Positions 45,053 through 52,884 of a stretch of 64,000 nt of DNA are shown here, piece by piece; the stretch's first letter is position 1, and every line of letters starts with the position of its first letter. The position numbers were made by a program, and so were the translations under genes. The DNA lies in NCBI RefSeq assembly GCF_027923555.1, contig NZ_AP025523.1:744001-808000 (forward strand), written 5' to 3'. Under the pieces are notes generated by a model, which was given only the letters and a program-made list of their open reading frames with translations, had not been told where the DNA came from and searched no databases. This DNA is from Vulcanimicrobium alpinum (lineage in GTDB: Bacteria; Vulcanimicrobiota; Vulcanimicrobiia; Vulcanimicrobiales; Vulcanimicrobiaceae).

Positions 45053-45892
45053 GTGAATCGTCCGACACCGGTCAATCCCGACGAGGTCGAAGAGGTCGAG
45101 AAGCGGCAGCGTCCGCGCTCGGCGGTCATCTTCGAGACGATCCGGCGCGAAGGCGAGGACGATTTCGAACGCACGACGCCTGCGCTGTTCTGGTCGGCGA
45201 TCGCCGCGGGCGGATCGATGACGTTCTCGATGGTGACGATGGGCGCGATCCAATCGATGCTCCCCGATGCGCCGTGGCGCCATCTCGTCGCTTCGTTCGG
45301 CTACACGATCGGATTTCTGATCGTGATCCTCGGCCGCCAGCAGCTCTTCACCGAGAACACGCTCACGCCGCTGCTCCCGATCTTCTATCAGCCGCGCCGC
45401 TGGAAATTCCGTCAACTGCTGCGATTGTGGAGCGTGATTCTCGGCGGCAACCTGCTGGCGGCGCTGGCAACCGCCGCATTCGTCGCGTTCAGCGGCGCGT
45501 TTCCCGATGCGATGCAGCGTGCGTTCGACGAACTCGCGCGCGCCGCCGTCGGACACCCGTTCCTCGTGCTGTTCGCAAAGGGTATCTTCGCGGGCTGGCT
45601 GATCGCGCTGATGGTGTGGCTGCTCCCGCTGGCCGAGGGTGCCGCCGTCTTCGTCATCGTGATCCTGACCTACGTCGTCGCGGCCGCGGAGTTCGGCCAC
45701 ATCATCGCCGGGTCGGTCGAGGCGTTTTACGGGGCGTGGCGCGGTCTGTTCGGGTGGGGCGATGTCGTCGCGTTCATCGTTCCGACCTTGGCGGGGAATT
45801 GCGTCGGCGGCGTGGCGTTCGTCGCGGCGATCTCGACCGCCGAGATCGCATCCGAACGCAAAACGCGCGCTTCTTCGGGGCAGATCACCTAG
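45053..45892 (+). CDS. Formate/nitrite transporter family protein (YfdC-like)
   Basis: A 279-residue membrane protein with six spans of the FNT fold. Recognisable parts are AAGGSMTFSMVTMGAIQSML near residue 50, GRQQLFTENTLTPLLPIFY near 97, LWSVILGGNLLAALATAAFV near 127, the FAKGIFAGWLIALMVWLLPL segment near 179, and AEFGHIIAGSVEAFYG. The acidic, charged N-terminus (VEEVEKRQRPRSA) and overall pattern match the YfdC branch, whose substrate is unknown, rather than FocA or NirC. The GTG start is 20 bases after the glycosyltransferase. The stop shares CTAG with the convergent aquaporin gene. Confidence 0.87.
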   Translation: MNRPTPVNPDEVEEVEKRQRPRSAVIFETIRREGEDDFERTTPALFWSAIAAGGSMTFSMVTMGAIQSMLPDAPWRHLVASFGYTIGFLIVILGRQQLFTENTLTPLLPIFYQPRRWKFRQLLRLWSVILGGNLLAALATAAFVAFSGAFPDAMQRAFDELARAAVGHPFLVLFAKGIFAGWLIALMVWLLPLAEGAAVFVIVILTYVVAAAEFGHIIAGSVEAFYGAWRGLFGWGDVVAFIVPTLAGNCVGGVAFVAAISTAEIASERKTRASSGQIT

Positions 45893-46584
45893 CCGACGGC
45901 GTCACCGCCCGCAAGCGAGGCGTCGCGGGAGCCGGCGAGCGGGAGCAGCCAGGCGAACAGCGCGACCGCGGCCGCGCCGCCCGCGAACTGCGCGACGATG
46001 AAGCCCGGCGCGTCGAGCGGACGGATCCCGGCGAATGTATCGGTGAGCGCGCGCGCGATCGTGACCGCCGGGTTCGCAAACGACGTCGACGGCGTGAACC
46101 AGTACGCTCCTGCGATGTAGGCCGCAACAGCAAACGGCGTCGCCGTCGAACGCACGCGCGAGCACCCGGCGATCACCGCGAGCAGGCCGAACGTCGCAAC
46201 GAACTCGCTCGCAAGCAGCGGCGTGCCGCTGCGCGCGTGATGCGACGCGAACCACGGCGGCAGGCCGAACATCGCGTCGGCGAGCCCGGTCCCGGCCAGC
46301 GCGCCGGCGCATTGCGCGGCGATGAACGCCGGAACGCGCGCGCGGTGCTCGCGGTTTTCCCAGGCGTCGGCGAGCGTCACGGCGGGGTTGAAGTGCGCGC
46401 CGCTGACGGGCCCGAACGCGAGGATGAGCGCGATCAGCGCGCCGGCGGTGGCGATCGCGTTCGCGAGCAGCGCGAGCCCGACGTTCCCGCCGCAGAGCCG
46501 CTGCGCCATGATGCCGGAGCCGACGACGGCCGTCAGCAGCAGCAGGGTCCCGATGAATTCCGCGACCGTCGCGCGGGCGATCAC
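45889..46584 (-). CDS. Aquaporin/aquaglyceroporin (MIP family), arsenic-linked
   Basis: A 231-residue MIP channel with both NPA boxes, HFNPAVTLADAW near residue 63 and FANPAVTIARAL near 180, and six hydrophobic spans. Its GTG start overlaps the arsC stop (GTGA), and it is the last gene of arsI-arsC-aquaporin. In other bacteria an aquaglyceroporin (AqpS) replaces an efflux pump by letting arsenite made by ArsC flow out down its gradient; the same role is inferred here because no ArsB or Acr3 pump is in the operon. Confidence 0.88.
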   Translation of the reverse strand: MIARATVAEFIGTLLLLTAVVGSGIMAQRLCGGNVGLALLANAIATAGALIALILAFGPVSGAHFNPAVTLADAWENREHRARVPAFIAAQCAGALAGTGLADAMFGLPPWFASHHARSGTPLLASEFVATFGLLAVIAGCSRVRSTATPFAVAAYIAGAYWFTPSTSFANPAVTIARALTDTFAGIRPLDAPGFIVAQFAGGAAAVALFAWLLPLAGSRDASLAGGDAVG

Positions 46585-47030
46585 GGAGCGGCCCTCGTGC
46601 GTTCGGCACGCCGTGCGGCGGCCCACGCCTCCACGGTGTCGCGGATCGCATCGCGAATCCGCCGCGTCTGCGCCCGCCGTTCGTCGATCGTTCCGGTCAG
46701 CGCGGAGGGGTCGGGAAACGACCAGTGCTCGCGCCGCCCCTGCGTGGGCACCACGGGACAGCGCTCGCCGTCGCTCTCGGCGCAGACCGTGATCACGTAC
46801 CGGTACGCGCGCCCGGCGATCTCCGGCGCGGAGAGCGGCTTGGCGTACGCGCGCGAGAGGTCGAAGCCGATCTCCGCCATCACGTCGACGACCAGCCGGT
46901 TCATCGCGCCAGCTTCGATCCCGGCGCTGAAGACATCGAAGAGATCGCCCGCCGCCGCGGGCAGAAACGCCTCCGCCATCTGACTGCGGGCGCTGTTGTG
47001 CACGCAGACGAAGAGCACGTTGTCCTTCAT
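46581..47030 (-). CDS. arsC: ArsC, arsenate reductase (low-molecular-weight phosphatase type)
   Basis: Reduces arsenate to arsenite. The 149-residue protein has the phosphatase P-loop VCVHNSARSQMAEAF with Cys9 and Arg15 (CX5R), and two further redox cysteines, Cys83 (TVCAES) and Cys91 (RCPVVP). This is the three-cysteine arrangement of the thioredoxin-coupled pI258 type. DPSALTG includes the usual loop Asp. It begins one base after arsI ends and overlaps the aquaporin gene, so all three form one operon. Confidence 0.93.
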   Translation of the reverse strand: MKDNVLFVCVHNSARSQMAEAFLPAAAGDLFDVFSAGIEAGAMNRLVVDVMAEIGFDLSRAYAKPLSAPEIAGRAYRYVITVCAESDGERCPVVPTQGRREHWSFPDPSALTGTIDERRAQTRRIRDAIRDTVEAWAAARRAERTRAAP

Positions 47031-47031
47031 C

Positions 47032-47427
47032 TCAGGCGCAGCACGCGTCGCCGTCGCGTGTCTCGGTCTCCTCGTGCACGACGTACGTCTCCCAGCGCCG
47101 GCCGTCGGGATCGCTCGCCCACACCTTCGTCTGCTTCGCGTAGCAGCACGTTTCGTCGCGCTCGACGTCGACCGCGAAGCCTTCGCGTTCGAGTCGTGCG
47201 ATCTGCGCGTCGACCGCGTCGGTCGAATCGACGACGATGCCGAAGTGCTCGGCCTCACCGGCGCGCGCCTGCGCATCCAGATCGAGCGCCAGCTCGAGCC
47301 CCGGCTCCTCGGTGACGAACAGCGCATAATCGGGAAGCCGCTTCGCCGGTGCCGCCCCCAGCAGCGTCCCATAGAACGCCACGCTGCGCTCGAGATCCCG
47401 CGTCCCAAGATTGAGATGCATCTTCAT
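47032..47427 (-). CDS. arsI: ArsI, organoarsenical C-As lyase (VOC family, CadI/ArsI)
   Basis: A 131-residue vicinal-oxygen-chelate dioxygenase that breaks the carbon-arsenic bond of trivalent methylarsenicals. The iron ligands are visible as His4 (MHLNLG), His61 (EHFGIV) and Glu113 (RWETYVV). The arsenic-binding cysteine pair is Cys94-Cys95 in RDETCCYAKQTKVWASDPDG, with a second CC at the C-terminus (DACCA), as in ArsI proteins. CadI annotations belong to the same family. Start at 47427 is the family start; a repeat element lies just upstream. First gene of the operon divergent from arsR. Confidence 0.92.
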   Translation of the reverse strand: MKMHLNLGTRDLERSVAFYGTLLGAAPAKRLPDYALFVTEEPGLELALDLDAQARAGEAEHFGIVVDSTDAVDAQIARLEREGFAVDVERDETCCYAKQTKVWASDPDGRRWETYVVHEETETRDGDACCA

Positions 47428-47436
47428 CCGACCGTC

Positions 47437-47465
47437 CCCCGTCACGCTGAGCTTGTCGAAGCGCC
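47437..47465. repeat. Intergenic repeat, copy B
   Basis: Contains GTCACGCTGAGCTTGTCGAAG (47441-47461), the cleanest single-arm copy in the window. It lies between the arsI start and the ars operators. Confidence 0.7.
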
Positions 47466-47493
47466 GCCCAAGCCGACCCCAAACGCGATCAAA

Positions 47494-47574
47494 ACATCGA
47501 CGCTCATCGATATTACGCAAATGCATCGATAAATGTCAATAAACAGAGACCGCAAGACATTGACGTTCATCGAT
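47494..47574. promoter_or_regulatory. ars operator/promoter region with three related boxes
   Basis: Box 1 at 47494-47511 and box 3 at 47557-47574 share ACATYGACGYTCATCGAT with only two differences (ACATCGACGCTCATCGAT and ACATTGACGTTCATCGAT). Box 2 at 47525-47542 is an inverted, looser copy (ATCGATAAATGTCAATAA). They fill the space between arsI and arsR. Winged-helix ArsR repressors bind such paired half-sites. The AT-rich centre probably holds both divergent promoters. Presumed derepression by arsenite. Confidence 0.7.
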
Positions 47575-47594
47575 CACTGGCGTAACATCGAGAG

Positions 47595-47924
47595 GTGCCC
47601 ACGTCCCGCAAACCACGCAGCCGGCGGTCGTCTTGGGATTTCGCCCCCAGTGCGATGCTCTTCAAGGTGCTCGCCGATCCGCACCGCCTGGCGATCCTCG
47701 CGATCCTCGCGCGCAGCGACGAGGATGTCTGCGTCTGCGAGTTCACCGCCGACCTGCCGCTGAACCAGCCTACCGTCTCGCATCATCTGCGGCTGCTGCG
47801 CGAAGCCGACCTCGTGACGGCGGAACGCCGCGGCACGTGGAGCTATTACCGGCTCAAGCCCGGCGTGCGCGCGCGGATCATCGCCGCTCTGCGGCGCGTC
47901 GTCCCCGAGAGCGACGTCGCGTAA
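47595..47924 (+). CDS. arsR: ArsR-family arsenite-responsive repressor
   Basis: A 109-residue winged-helix repressor. The metalloid-binding motif is DVCVCEFTADL (Cys46, Cys48), matching the ELCVCDL motif of ArsR sensors, followed by the recognition helix LNQPTVSHHLRLLREADLV and the wing AERRGTWSYYRLKPG. It should bind the three boxes at 47494-47574 and release them on binding As(III) or Sb(III), opening arsI-arsC-aquaporin and itself. The GTG start has no well-spaced ribosome site, so the exact N-terminus is uncertain. Confidence 0.92.
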   Translation: MPTSRKPRSRRSSWDFAPSAMLFKVLADPHRLAILAILARSDEDVCVCEFTADLPLNQPTVSHHLRLLREADLVTAERRGTWSYYRLKPGVRARIIAALRRVVPESDVA

Positions 47925-47956
47925 GGGCCGCGGCCGTCGTCGGCCGCTCGCACCGC

Positions 47957-47986
47957 GGCGGCAAGGCGAGCGTCTCGCCTGCCGCC
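47957..47986 (+). terminator. Strong hairpin after arsR
   Basis: GGCGGCAAGGCGAG faces CTCGCCTGCCGCC around CGT, a 13-bp stem with one bulged base, 32 bases after the arsR stop. It has no T-run. It is probably the arsR terminator. Confidence 0.55.
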
Positions 47987-48028
47987 GCCGAGGGTGCGCA
48001 CGCGTGCGTCACGAACGCCGCCGATTCG

Positions 48029-49369
48029 ATGTCGGAGGCAGTAACGGACCAACCCCGCGTAACGATGGACGAGATCGTCGCCCTTGCGAAGCGCCGCGGC
48101 TTCATCTTTCAGTCGAGCGAGATCTACGGCGGCATCGGGGGGTTTTTCGACTACGGTCCGCTGGGCGCCGTCCTCAAACGCAACGTCAAGGACGCCTGGT
48201 GGCGTGAGAACGTCGAACTGCGCGACGACGTCGTCGCCTTCGATTCGTCGATCGTCATGCACCCGCGCACGTGGGAAGCGTCGGGACATGTCGCGGCGTT
48301 CCACGACAAACTCGTCGACTGCCGCAACTGCAAGCACCGCTTCCGCGCCGATCACCTCCCCTCGCTCGAGAAATGCCCCGACTGCGGGATGACCGGAACG
48401 CTGACCGAGCCGCGCAACTTCAACCTCATGATGAAGACGGCGATCGGCCCGATGGAAGACACCTCGGCGCAGGCGTACCTGCGGCCCGAGACCGCTCAGG
48501 GCATCTTCGTCAACTTCAAGAACATTTACCAGAGCGCGCGCAAGAAGCCGCCGTTCGGGATTGCACAGATCGGCAAGTCGTTCCGCAACGAGATCACGCC
48601 CGGCAACTTCACCTTCCGCGTGCGCGAGTTCGAGCAGGCCGAACTCGAGTTCTTCGTCCCGCAGGACGGCCGCGATCTCGAATGGTTCAACCAGTGGGTC
48701 ACCGCGCGCAAGAAGTGGTACAGCGACTACGGCGTGCGGCCGGACCGGCTGCGCTTCTACGAACTCACCCCCGAAGAGCGTCCGTTCTACGCGAAGGCCG
48801 GGATCGACGTCGAGTATCTCTTCCCGTGGGGCTGGGGCGAGCTCGAGTCGATCGCGCACCGCGGCACCTACGACCTCGACCGCCACATCGAGTACTCGGG
48901 AAAAGACCTGCAGTTCTTCGACGAGGCGACGAAGCAGAAGTACACGCCGATCCTGATCGAGAGCTCGGCCGGCATGGATCGCACGACGCTCACGATGCTG
49001 ATCGACGCCTACGAGCGTGAGACGATCGTCGACGGCGAGAAGACCACGGAGCGCACCGTGCTGCGCTTCCACCCGAAGATCGCGCCGGTCCAAGCCGGGG
49101 TCTTTCCGCTGGCGCGCAACAAACCGGAACTCGTCGAACGCGCGCAGTCGATCGAACGTGGGCTGCGCGCGCATTGCCGCACGCAGTACGACGAAGGCAA
49201 CGTCGGCCAGCTCTATCGCCGTCAGGACGAGATCGGCACGCCGTTCTGCCTGATGATCGATTACGACACGCTCGGCGACGCGACCGTGACCGTGCGCGAA
49301 CGCGACAGCATGAAGCAAGACCGCGTCGGCCAGGACGCGCTTGAAGGCTACCTGCGCGAGCGTCTCTGA
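48029..49369 (+). CDS. glyQS: Glycyl-tRNA synthetase, single-chain (dimeric alpha2) type
   Basis: Charges tRNA-Gly. The 446-residue class II synthetase has the N-terminal RRGFIFQSSEIYGGIGGFFD then YGPLG motif. A zinc knuckle is formed by CRNC and CPDC, followed by ETAQGIFVNFKNI, the motif 2 region SFRNEITPGNFTFRVREFEQ, and motif 3-like class II elements. The C-terminal anticodon-binding domain starts near IAPVQAGVFPLARNKPELVE. This alpha2 type differs from the alpha2beta2 GlyQ/GlyS of proteobacteria. Start at 48029; Met at 48065 is an alternative. Confidence 0.95.
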   Translation: MSEAVTDQPRVTMDEIVALAKRRGFIFQSSEIYGGIGGFFDYGPLGAVLKRNVKDAWWRENVELRDDVVAFDSSIVMHPRTWEASGHVAAFHDKLVDCRNCKHRFRADHLPSLEKCPDCGMTGTLTEPRNFNLMMKTAIGPMEDTSAQAYLRPETAQGIFVNFKNIYQSARKKPPFGIAQIGKSFRNEITPGNFTFRVREFEQAELEFFVPQDGRDLEWFNQWVTARKKWYSDYGVRPDRLRFYELTPEERPFYAKAGIDVEYLFPWGWGELESIAHRGTYDLDRHIEYSGKDLQFFDEATKQKYTPILIESSAGMDRTTLTMLIDAYERETIVDGEKTTERTVLRFHPKIAPVQAGVFPLARNKPELVERAQSIERGLRAHCRTQYDEGNVGQLYRRQDEIGTPFCLMIDYDTLGDATVTVRERDSMKQDRVGQDALEGYLRERL

Positions 49370-49506
49370 GGGTGCAAACCATGGAAACAGGCCGGTCGGC
49401 CCGCTCTACGCGGCGCGCTTCACGGAAACCATGGGCTTTCTGTGTACGGCGATGGCCTTTCGAAGCCGGCGCCGGCGAATTCGTCGCGTTCCCCGCGGTA
49501 ATGCCC

Positions 49507-49530
49507 GTACCATAGGGGGGTAGGGTATCC
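49507..49530. promoter_or_regulatory. Candidate CsoR/RcnR operator
   Basis: TACCATAGGGGGGTAGGGTA contains a G6 tract flanked by TA-rich half-sites, the architecture of CsoR/RcnR-family operators. It lies 21 bases before the sensor gene start, well placed for autoregulation of the sensor-ATPase operon. Confidence 0.65.
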
Positions 49531-49550
49531 GCCCTGCCGAAACGGCGATC

Positions 49551-49826
49551 ATGTCACACACCACTCGCGATCGTGACACGCTGCTGCCTCGGGTCCGGCG
49601 GATCATCGGCCAACTCCAAGCCGTCGAGCGCGCCCTGGAAGAAGAGAAACCGTGCGGCGACGTCTTGCACCTGATGGCCGCCGCGCGCGGCGCGATGAAC
49701 GGCTTGATGGGCCGCGTGCTGGAGGAGCACATCCACGCGCACCTCGGCAACGGCAGCCTATCCCGCGCCGCGCAGACCCGCGCGGCCGACGAGCTGATCG
49801 GCGTCGTCCGCACCTACCTCAAGTGA
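49551..49826 (+). CDS. CsoR/RcnR-family metal-sensing repressor
   Basis: A 91-residue all-helical DUF156 repressor. The ligand positions visible are His3 (MSHTTRD), Cys35 (KPCGDV), His60 and His64 (EEHIHAHLG). This is the His3-Cys35-His60-His64 set of the nickel/cobalt sensor RcnR rather than the Cys-His-Cys of copper-sensing CsoR. RGAMNGLMGRVLEEHIHAHL is typical of the family. It probably binds the G-tract operator just upstream. It overlaps the P-type ATPase start by four bases (GTGA), so sensor and pump are co-expressed. Confidence 0.9.
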   Translation: MSHTTRDRDTLLPRVRRIIGQLQAVERALEEEKPCGDVLHLMAAARGAMNGLMGRVLEEHIHAHLGNGSLSRAAQTRAADELIGVVRTYLK

Positions 49827-51691
49827 GCGACCGCGCTGCGCCCGAGCACGCCGTCGAGCACACCGACCTGATCCGCATCGCGCTGGTCGCGCTCGCCGCT
49901 GCGGCGGTATGGTTCCGCTGGTGGGAGCCGTATCCGCACGTCAGCATCATCGGGATCGTCGCGACGGTCGCCGGAGGCTGGCCGATCTTCGCCGAGGCCT
50001 TCGAGAACTTGCGCGAGCGCACGATGACGATGGAACTCTCGATGACGATCGCGCTCGTGGCGGCGCTCGCGATCGGCGAATTCTTCACCGCGCTCGTCAT
50101 CACGGCGTTTGTCCTTGCCGCCGAAGTCCTCGAAGGCCTGACGGTCGCGCGCGGACGCCACGCGATCCGCGATCTCATCGCCCTGATGCCGCGCGCGGCG
50201 ACCGTGCGCCGCGACGGCATACTGATCGACATCGACGCGTCGGACGTGCGGCCCGGCGACGACGTCGTCGTCAAACCCGGCGCGCTGCTCCCGGTCGACG
50301 GTATCGTGACCGCCGGCCGATCGTTCGTCGACCAGGCCGCGATCGCGGGCGAATCGATGGCAGTAGAAAAGGCCGCCGGCGCCTACGTGTATGCCGGCAC
50401 GATCAACCAGTCCGGGGCGCTCGACGTGCGCGCCGACAAGGTCGGCCGCGACACGAGCTTCGGCAAGATCGTCGAAGCGGTCGAGACGGCGGAACGCTCG
50501 CGCGCACCGGCCCAGCGCCTCGCCGACCGGCTCTCGGGCTACCTCGTCTACTTCGCGCTCGGCGCAGCGGCGCTCACCTACGCGCTCACGCGCGATCCGC
50601 GCTCGACGATCTCGGTGGTGATCGTCGCCGGGGCATGCGGAATCGCCGCCGGGACGCCGCTGGCGATCCTCGGCGCGATCGGCCGCGCCGCGCGCGGCGG
50701 TAGCATCATCAAAGGCGGCCGGTATCTCGAATCGCTCTCCACCGTCGACACGGTGGTGCTCGACAAGACGGGGACGGTGACGTACGGAACGCCGCGCATC
50801 GCACGCATCGCCGCGGCTGCCTCGGGCGAACGCGAACTCCTGCGCATCGCGGCGAGCGTCGAACAGCGCTCGGAGCATCCGCTCGCGAGCGCGATCGTCG
50901 CCCGCGCACGCGAAGACGGGATCGCGCTCGCCGAGCCCGACGACTTCTCGTATGTTCCCGGCCGCGGGATTCGTGCGATCGTCGAAGGCGAGGCCGTCTT
51001 TGTCGGCAACGCGGCGTTCTTTGCCTATCACGCCCTGGCGGTGCCCGTCGATGGCACCGATCCGGGCGCGACGACGGTGCTGGTCGCGCGCGGCACGGAC
51101 GCTCTCGGCACGATCGCGATCGCCGACGTCGTTCGCGATGAAGCGGCCGGCGCGATCGCCGCGCTCGCATCGATGGGAATACGAACGGTGCTCCTGACCG
51201 GCGACGTCCAACGCGTCGCGGAGGCGACGGGCCGCGCGCTCGGCGTCGATGAGATCATTGCGGAGATGCTGCCGGAGCAGAAGAGCGCCTACGTTGCGGA
51301 ACTCGTGCAGAAGGGCCGCACCGTCGCGATGGTCGGCGACGGCATCAACGACGCGCCGGCGCTCGCGGCGGCGACCGTCGGCGTCGCGATGGGATCGGGG
51401 ACCGACGTCGCGCGCGAAAGCGCCGACGTCGTCCTGCTCGGCAATGACCTTGCGCGCTTCGTCGAAACGATCCGCATCGCGCGGCGGACGCGCGCGATCG
51501 TGATGCAGAACTTCGCCGGCACGCTCGCCGTCGACTCGGTCGGCATCCTGCTCGCGGGCTTCGGCCTGCTGAACCCGCTGCTGGCGGCGTTCATCCACGT
51601 CGCCTCGGAGCTCACGTTCATCTTGAACTCGACCCGCATGCTGCCGGGGCGCGCGCCCAGCCCCGTCGCTCAGAGCTCGTCGAAGGGCTGA
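49823..51691 (+). CDS. P1B-type heavy-metal ATPase with unusual membrane motif
   Basis: A 622-residue cation pump without an N-terminal HMA domain. It has the actuator AGESMAV near 175, phosphorylation site DKTGT near 313, the SEHPLASA nucleotide-domain motif near 351 and hinge GDGINDAPAL near 506. The transport-site helix before the DKTGT domain reads AGACGIAAGTPLAILGAIGR. The usual CPC, SPC, CPH or TPC triad is absent; a single Cys in ACG takes its place. With an RcnR-like sensor in front, nickel or cobalt export is a reasonable guess. The last codons (QSSSKG) are encoded by an intergenic palindrome that has run into the gene. Confidence 0.88.
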   Translation: MSDRAAPEHAVEHTDLIRIALVALAAAAVWFRWWEPYPHVSIIGIVATVAGGWPIFAEAFENLRERTMTMELSMTIALVAALAIGEFFTALVITAFVLAAEVLEGLTVARGRHAIRDLIALMPRAATVRRDGILIDIDASDVRPGDDVVVKPGALLPVDGIVTAGRSFVDQAAIAGESMAVEKAAGAYVYAGTINQSGALDVRADKVGRDTSFGKIVEAVETAERSRAPAQRLADRLSGYLVYFALGAAALTYALTRDPRSTISVVIVAGACGIAAGTPLAILGAIGRAARGGSIIKGGRYLESLSTVDTVVLDKTGTVTYGTPRIARIAAAASGERELLRIAASVEQRSEHPLASAIVARAREDGIALAEPDDFSYVPGRGIRAIVEGEAVFVGNAAFFAYHALAVPVDGTDPGATTVLVARGTDALGTIAIADVVRDEAAGAIAALASMGIRTVLLTGDVQRVAEATGRALGVDEIIAEMLPEQKSAYVAELVQKGRTVAMVGDGINDAPALAAATVGVAMGSGTDVARESADVVLLGNDLARFVETIRIARRTRAIVMQNFAGTLAVDSVGILLAGFGLLNPLLAAFIHVASELTFILNSTRMLPGRAPSPVAQSSSKG

Positions 51692-51763
51692 GCTCGGCGC
51701 ACCTACCCGCGGCCTGCGTGCAACGATGCGGGCGGCCCTTCGACGAGCTCTGGGTGACCGGGG
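51661..51763. repeat. Intergenic palindromic repeat, copy C (paired arms)
   Basis: Left arm 51661-51686 (containing CAGAGCTCGTCGAAGG) and right arm 51737-51763 (containing CCTTCGACGAGCTCTG) are near-perfect inverted copies about 50 bases apart. The left arm supplies the last codons of the P-type ATPase; the right arm ends just before the cupin gene stop. Confidence 0.7.
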
Positions 51764-51769
51764 CTCGGG

Positions 51770-52141
51770 TTAGGTCCGCTTGGCGTAGTTCTCGAAGCCG
51801 ACGAAGTCGACGACGACGCACGGCTCGTTGCCGACGATCCATGCATCGTGTCCCGGCGGCAGCGACATTGCATCGCCCGGCCCGAAGTCGAGCGTCTTGC
51901 CGTCGTCGGTCACCACCGTCATGCGCCCGGAGATCACGTATCCCAGGTGCGCCGCCTGGCACGACTCCGTCTTCGCGATCGGCTTGACGCACTCGGACCA
52001 CTTCCATCCCGGTTCGAACACCGCGCGTCCGATCGTGTGCCCGCCGACGTTGACGACGTCGAGCCGGCCCTTTGCAAAGGGTCGCGTCTCGTCGGCCTGC
52101 GTGAAATTCTTGCGTTCCGCAAATTGGGTGACCGTCGCCAT
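51770..52141 (-). CDS. Small cupin-domain protein
   Basis: A 123-residue single-domain cupin. The two conserved beta motifs are visible, the first around AAHLGYVISGRMTVVTDDGK near residues 64-83 and the second around GPGDAMSLPPGHDAWIVGNE near 87-106. His65 and His98 are possible metal ligands. The N-terminal DETRPFAKGRLDVVNVGGHT segment is typical of small stress-type cupins. Enzymatic or sensory role unknown. It converges on the P-type ATPase gene. Confidence 0.8.
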   Translation of the reverse strand: MATVTQFAERKNFTQADETRPFAKGRLDVVNVGGHTIGRAVFEPGWKWSECVKPIAKTESCQAAHLGYVISGRMTVVTDDGKTLDFGPGDAMSLPPGHDAWIVGNEPCVVVDFVGFENYAKRT

Positions 52142-52282
52142 GATGAGTCCTCCACTCCAGTGCCTGGGTTCTCAGTCTACTCCCTCACCGCGGGCGAACC
52201 CAACGATCAAGCGATCCCGGCGACGGAACGCGACGTCCGAACGCGGCAGAAGCCTCCGACACGGTCGGCGGCCTGCTAGAAG

Positions 52283-52884
52283 ATGATGCTTGTAATCGCT
52301 GCCGTCGCCGCTCTGATCGCTGCCGGGATCGAACTCTATGTGTGGACGATCGCGTTCCGCTGTTCGGTCTGGTCGATGCGCGGACGTTCGTGCACATGCG
52401 TGCGTTTCACGCGGAACGCATCACTTGGTCGATCGGACCGGCGCTGCTCGTCGCGGCCTTCGGCAATGCGGCGCTCGCGCTGCAGAAGCCGTCACCCGCG
52501 GCGTTCGTCGCGGCGCTGGCCGGGTTTGCGGTCCTTGCCGTCACCGCGTTCGTGCAGATTCCGTTGCACGCGCGTCTCACGTCGGGCGAAGATCCCGTCA
52601 CGATCGCGCGTTTGAACGCCAACGAGACGGCGCGCGCGTTGCTCACGCCTTCGACGAGTCCATCGTCGACAACGCTCACCGCTTCGTCGATCGAGTCGAC
52701 GCACGACCTCGCGCCGGCCGGCGGTATCCAGGGGACGATCGCTCTCGTCGAGGCCCTTCGCGCCCGCGGGATTGCCCTCGATGCGTCCGGCACCGAGGTC
52801 CTGGGGTCGTTACGAGGGGTACTCGCTACGTCTCATGAGCGACGCACCGTTGCGCGCATAACGTGCCGATCGGCGATCGAGTAA
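52283..52884 (+). pseudogene. Small membrane protein gene with a probable frameshift
   Basis: Reading from ATG 52283 gives a membrane segment (MLVIAAVAALIAAGIELYVW) that breaks off in Arg-rich nonsense near 52350. From there another frame continues with DRVPLFGLVDARTFVHMRAF, a second hydrophobic region (ALLVAAFGNAALALQ) and a third (ALAGFAVLAVTAFVQIPLHA). One missing base near 52349-52354 joins them, and the span then divides by three to give 200 codons. The last third is not clearly membrane and may be eroded. I cannot name a family. It converges on and overlaps the GH130-like gene by about 50 bases. Confidence 0.45.
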
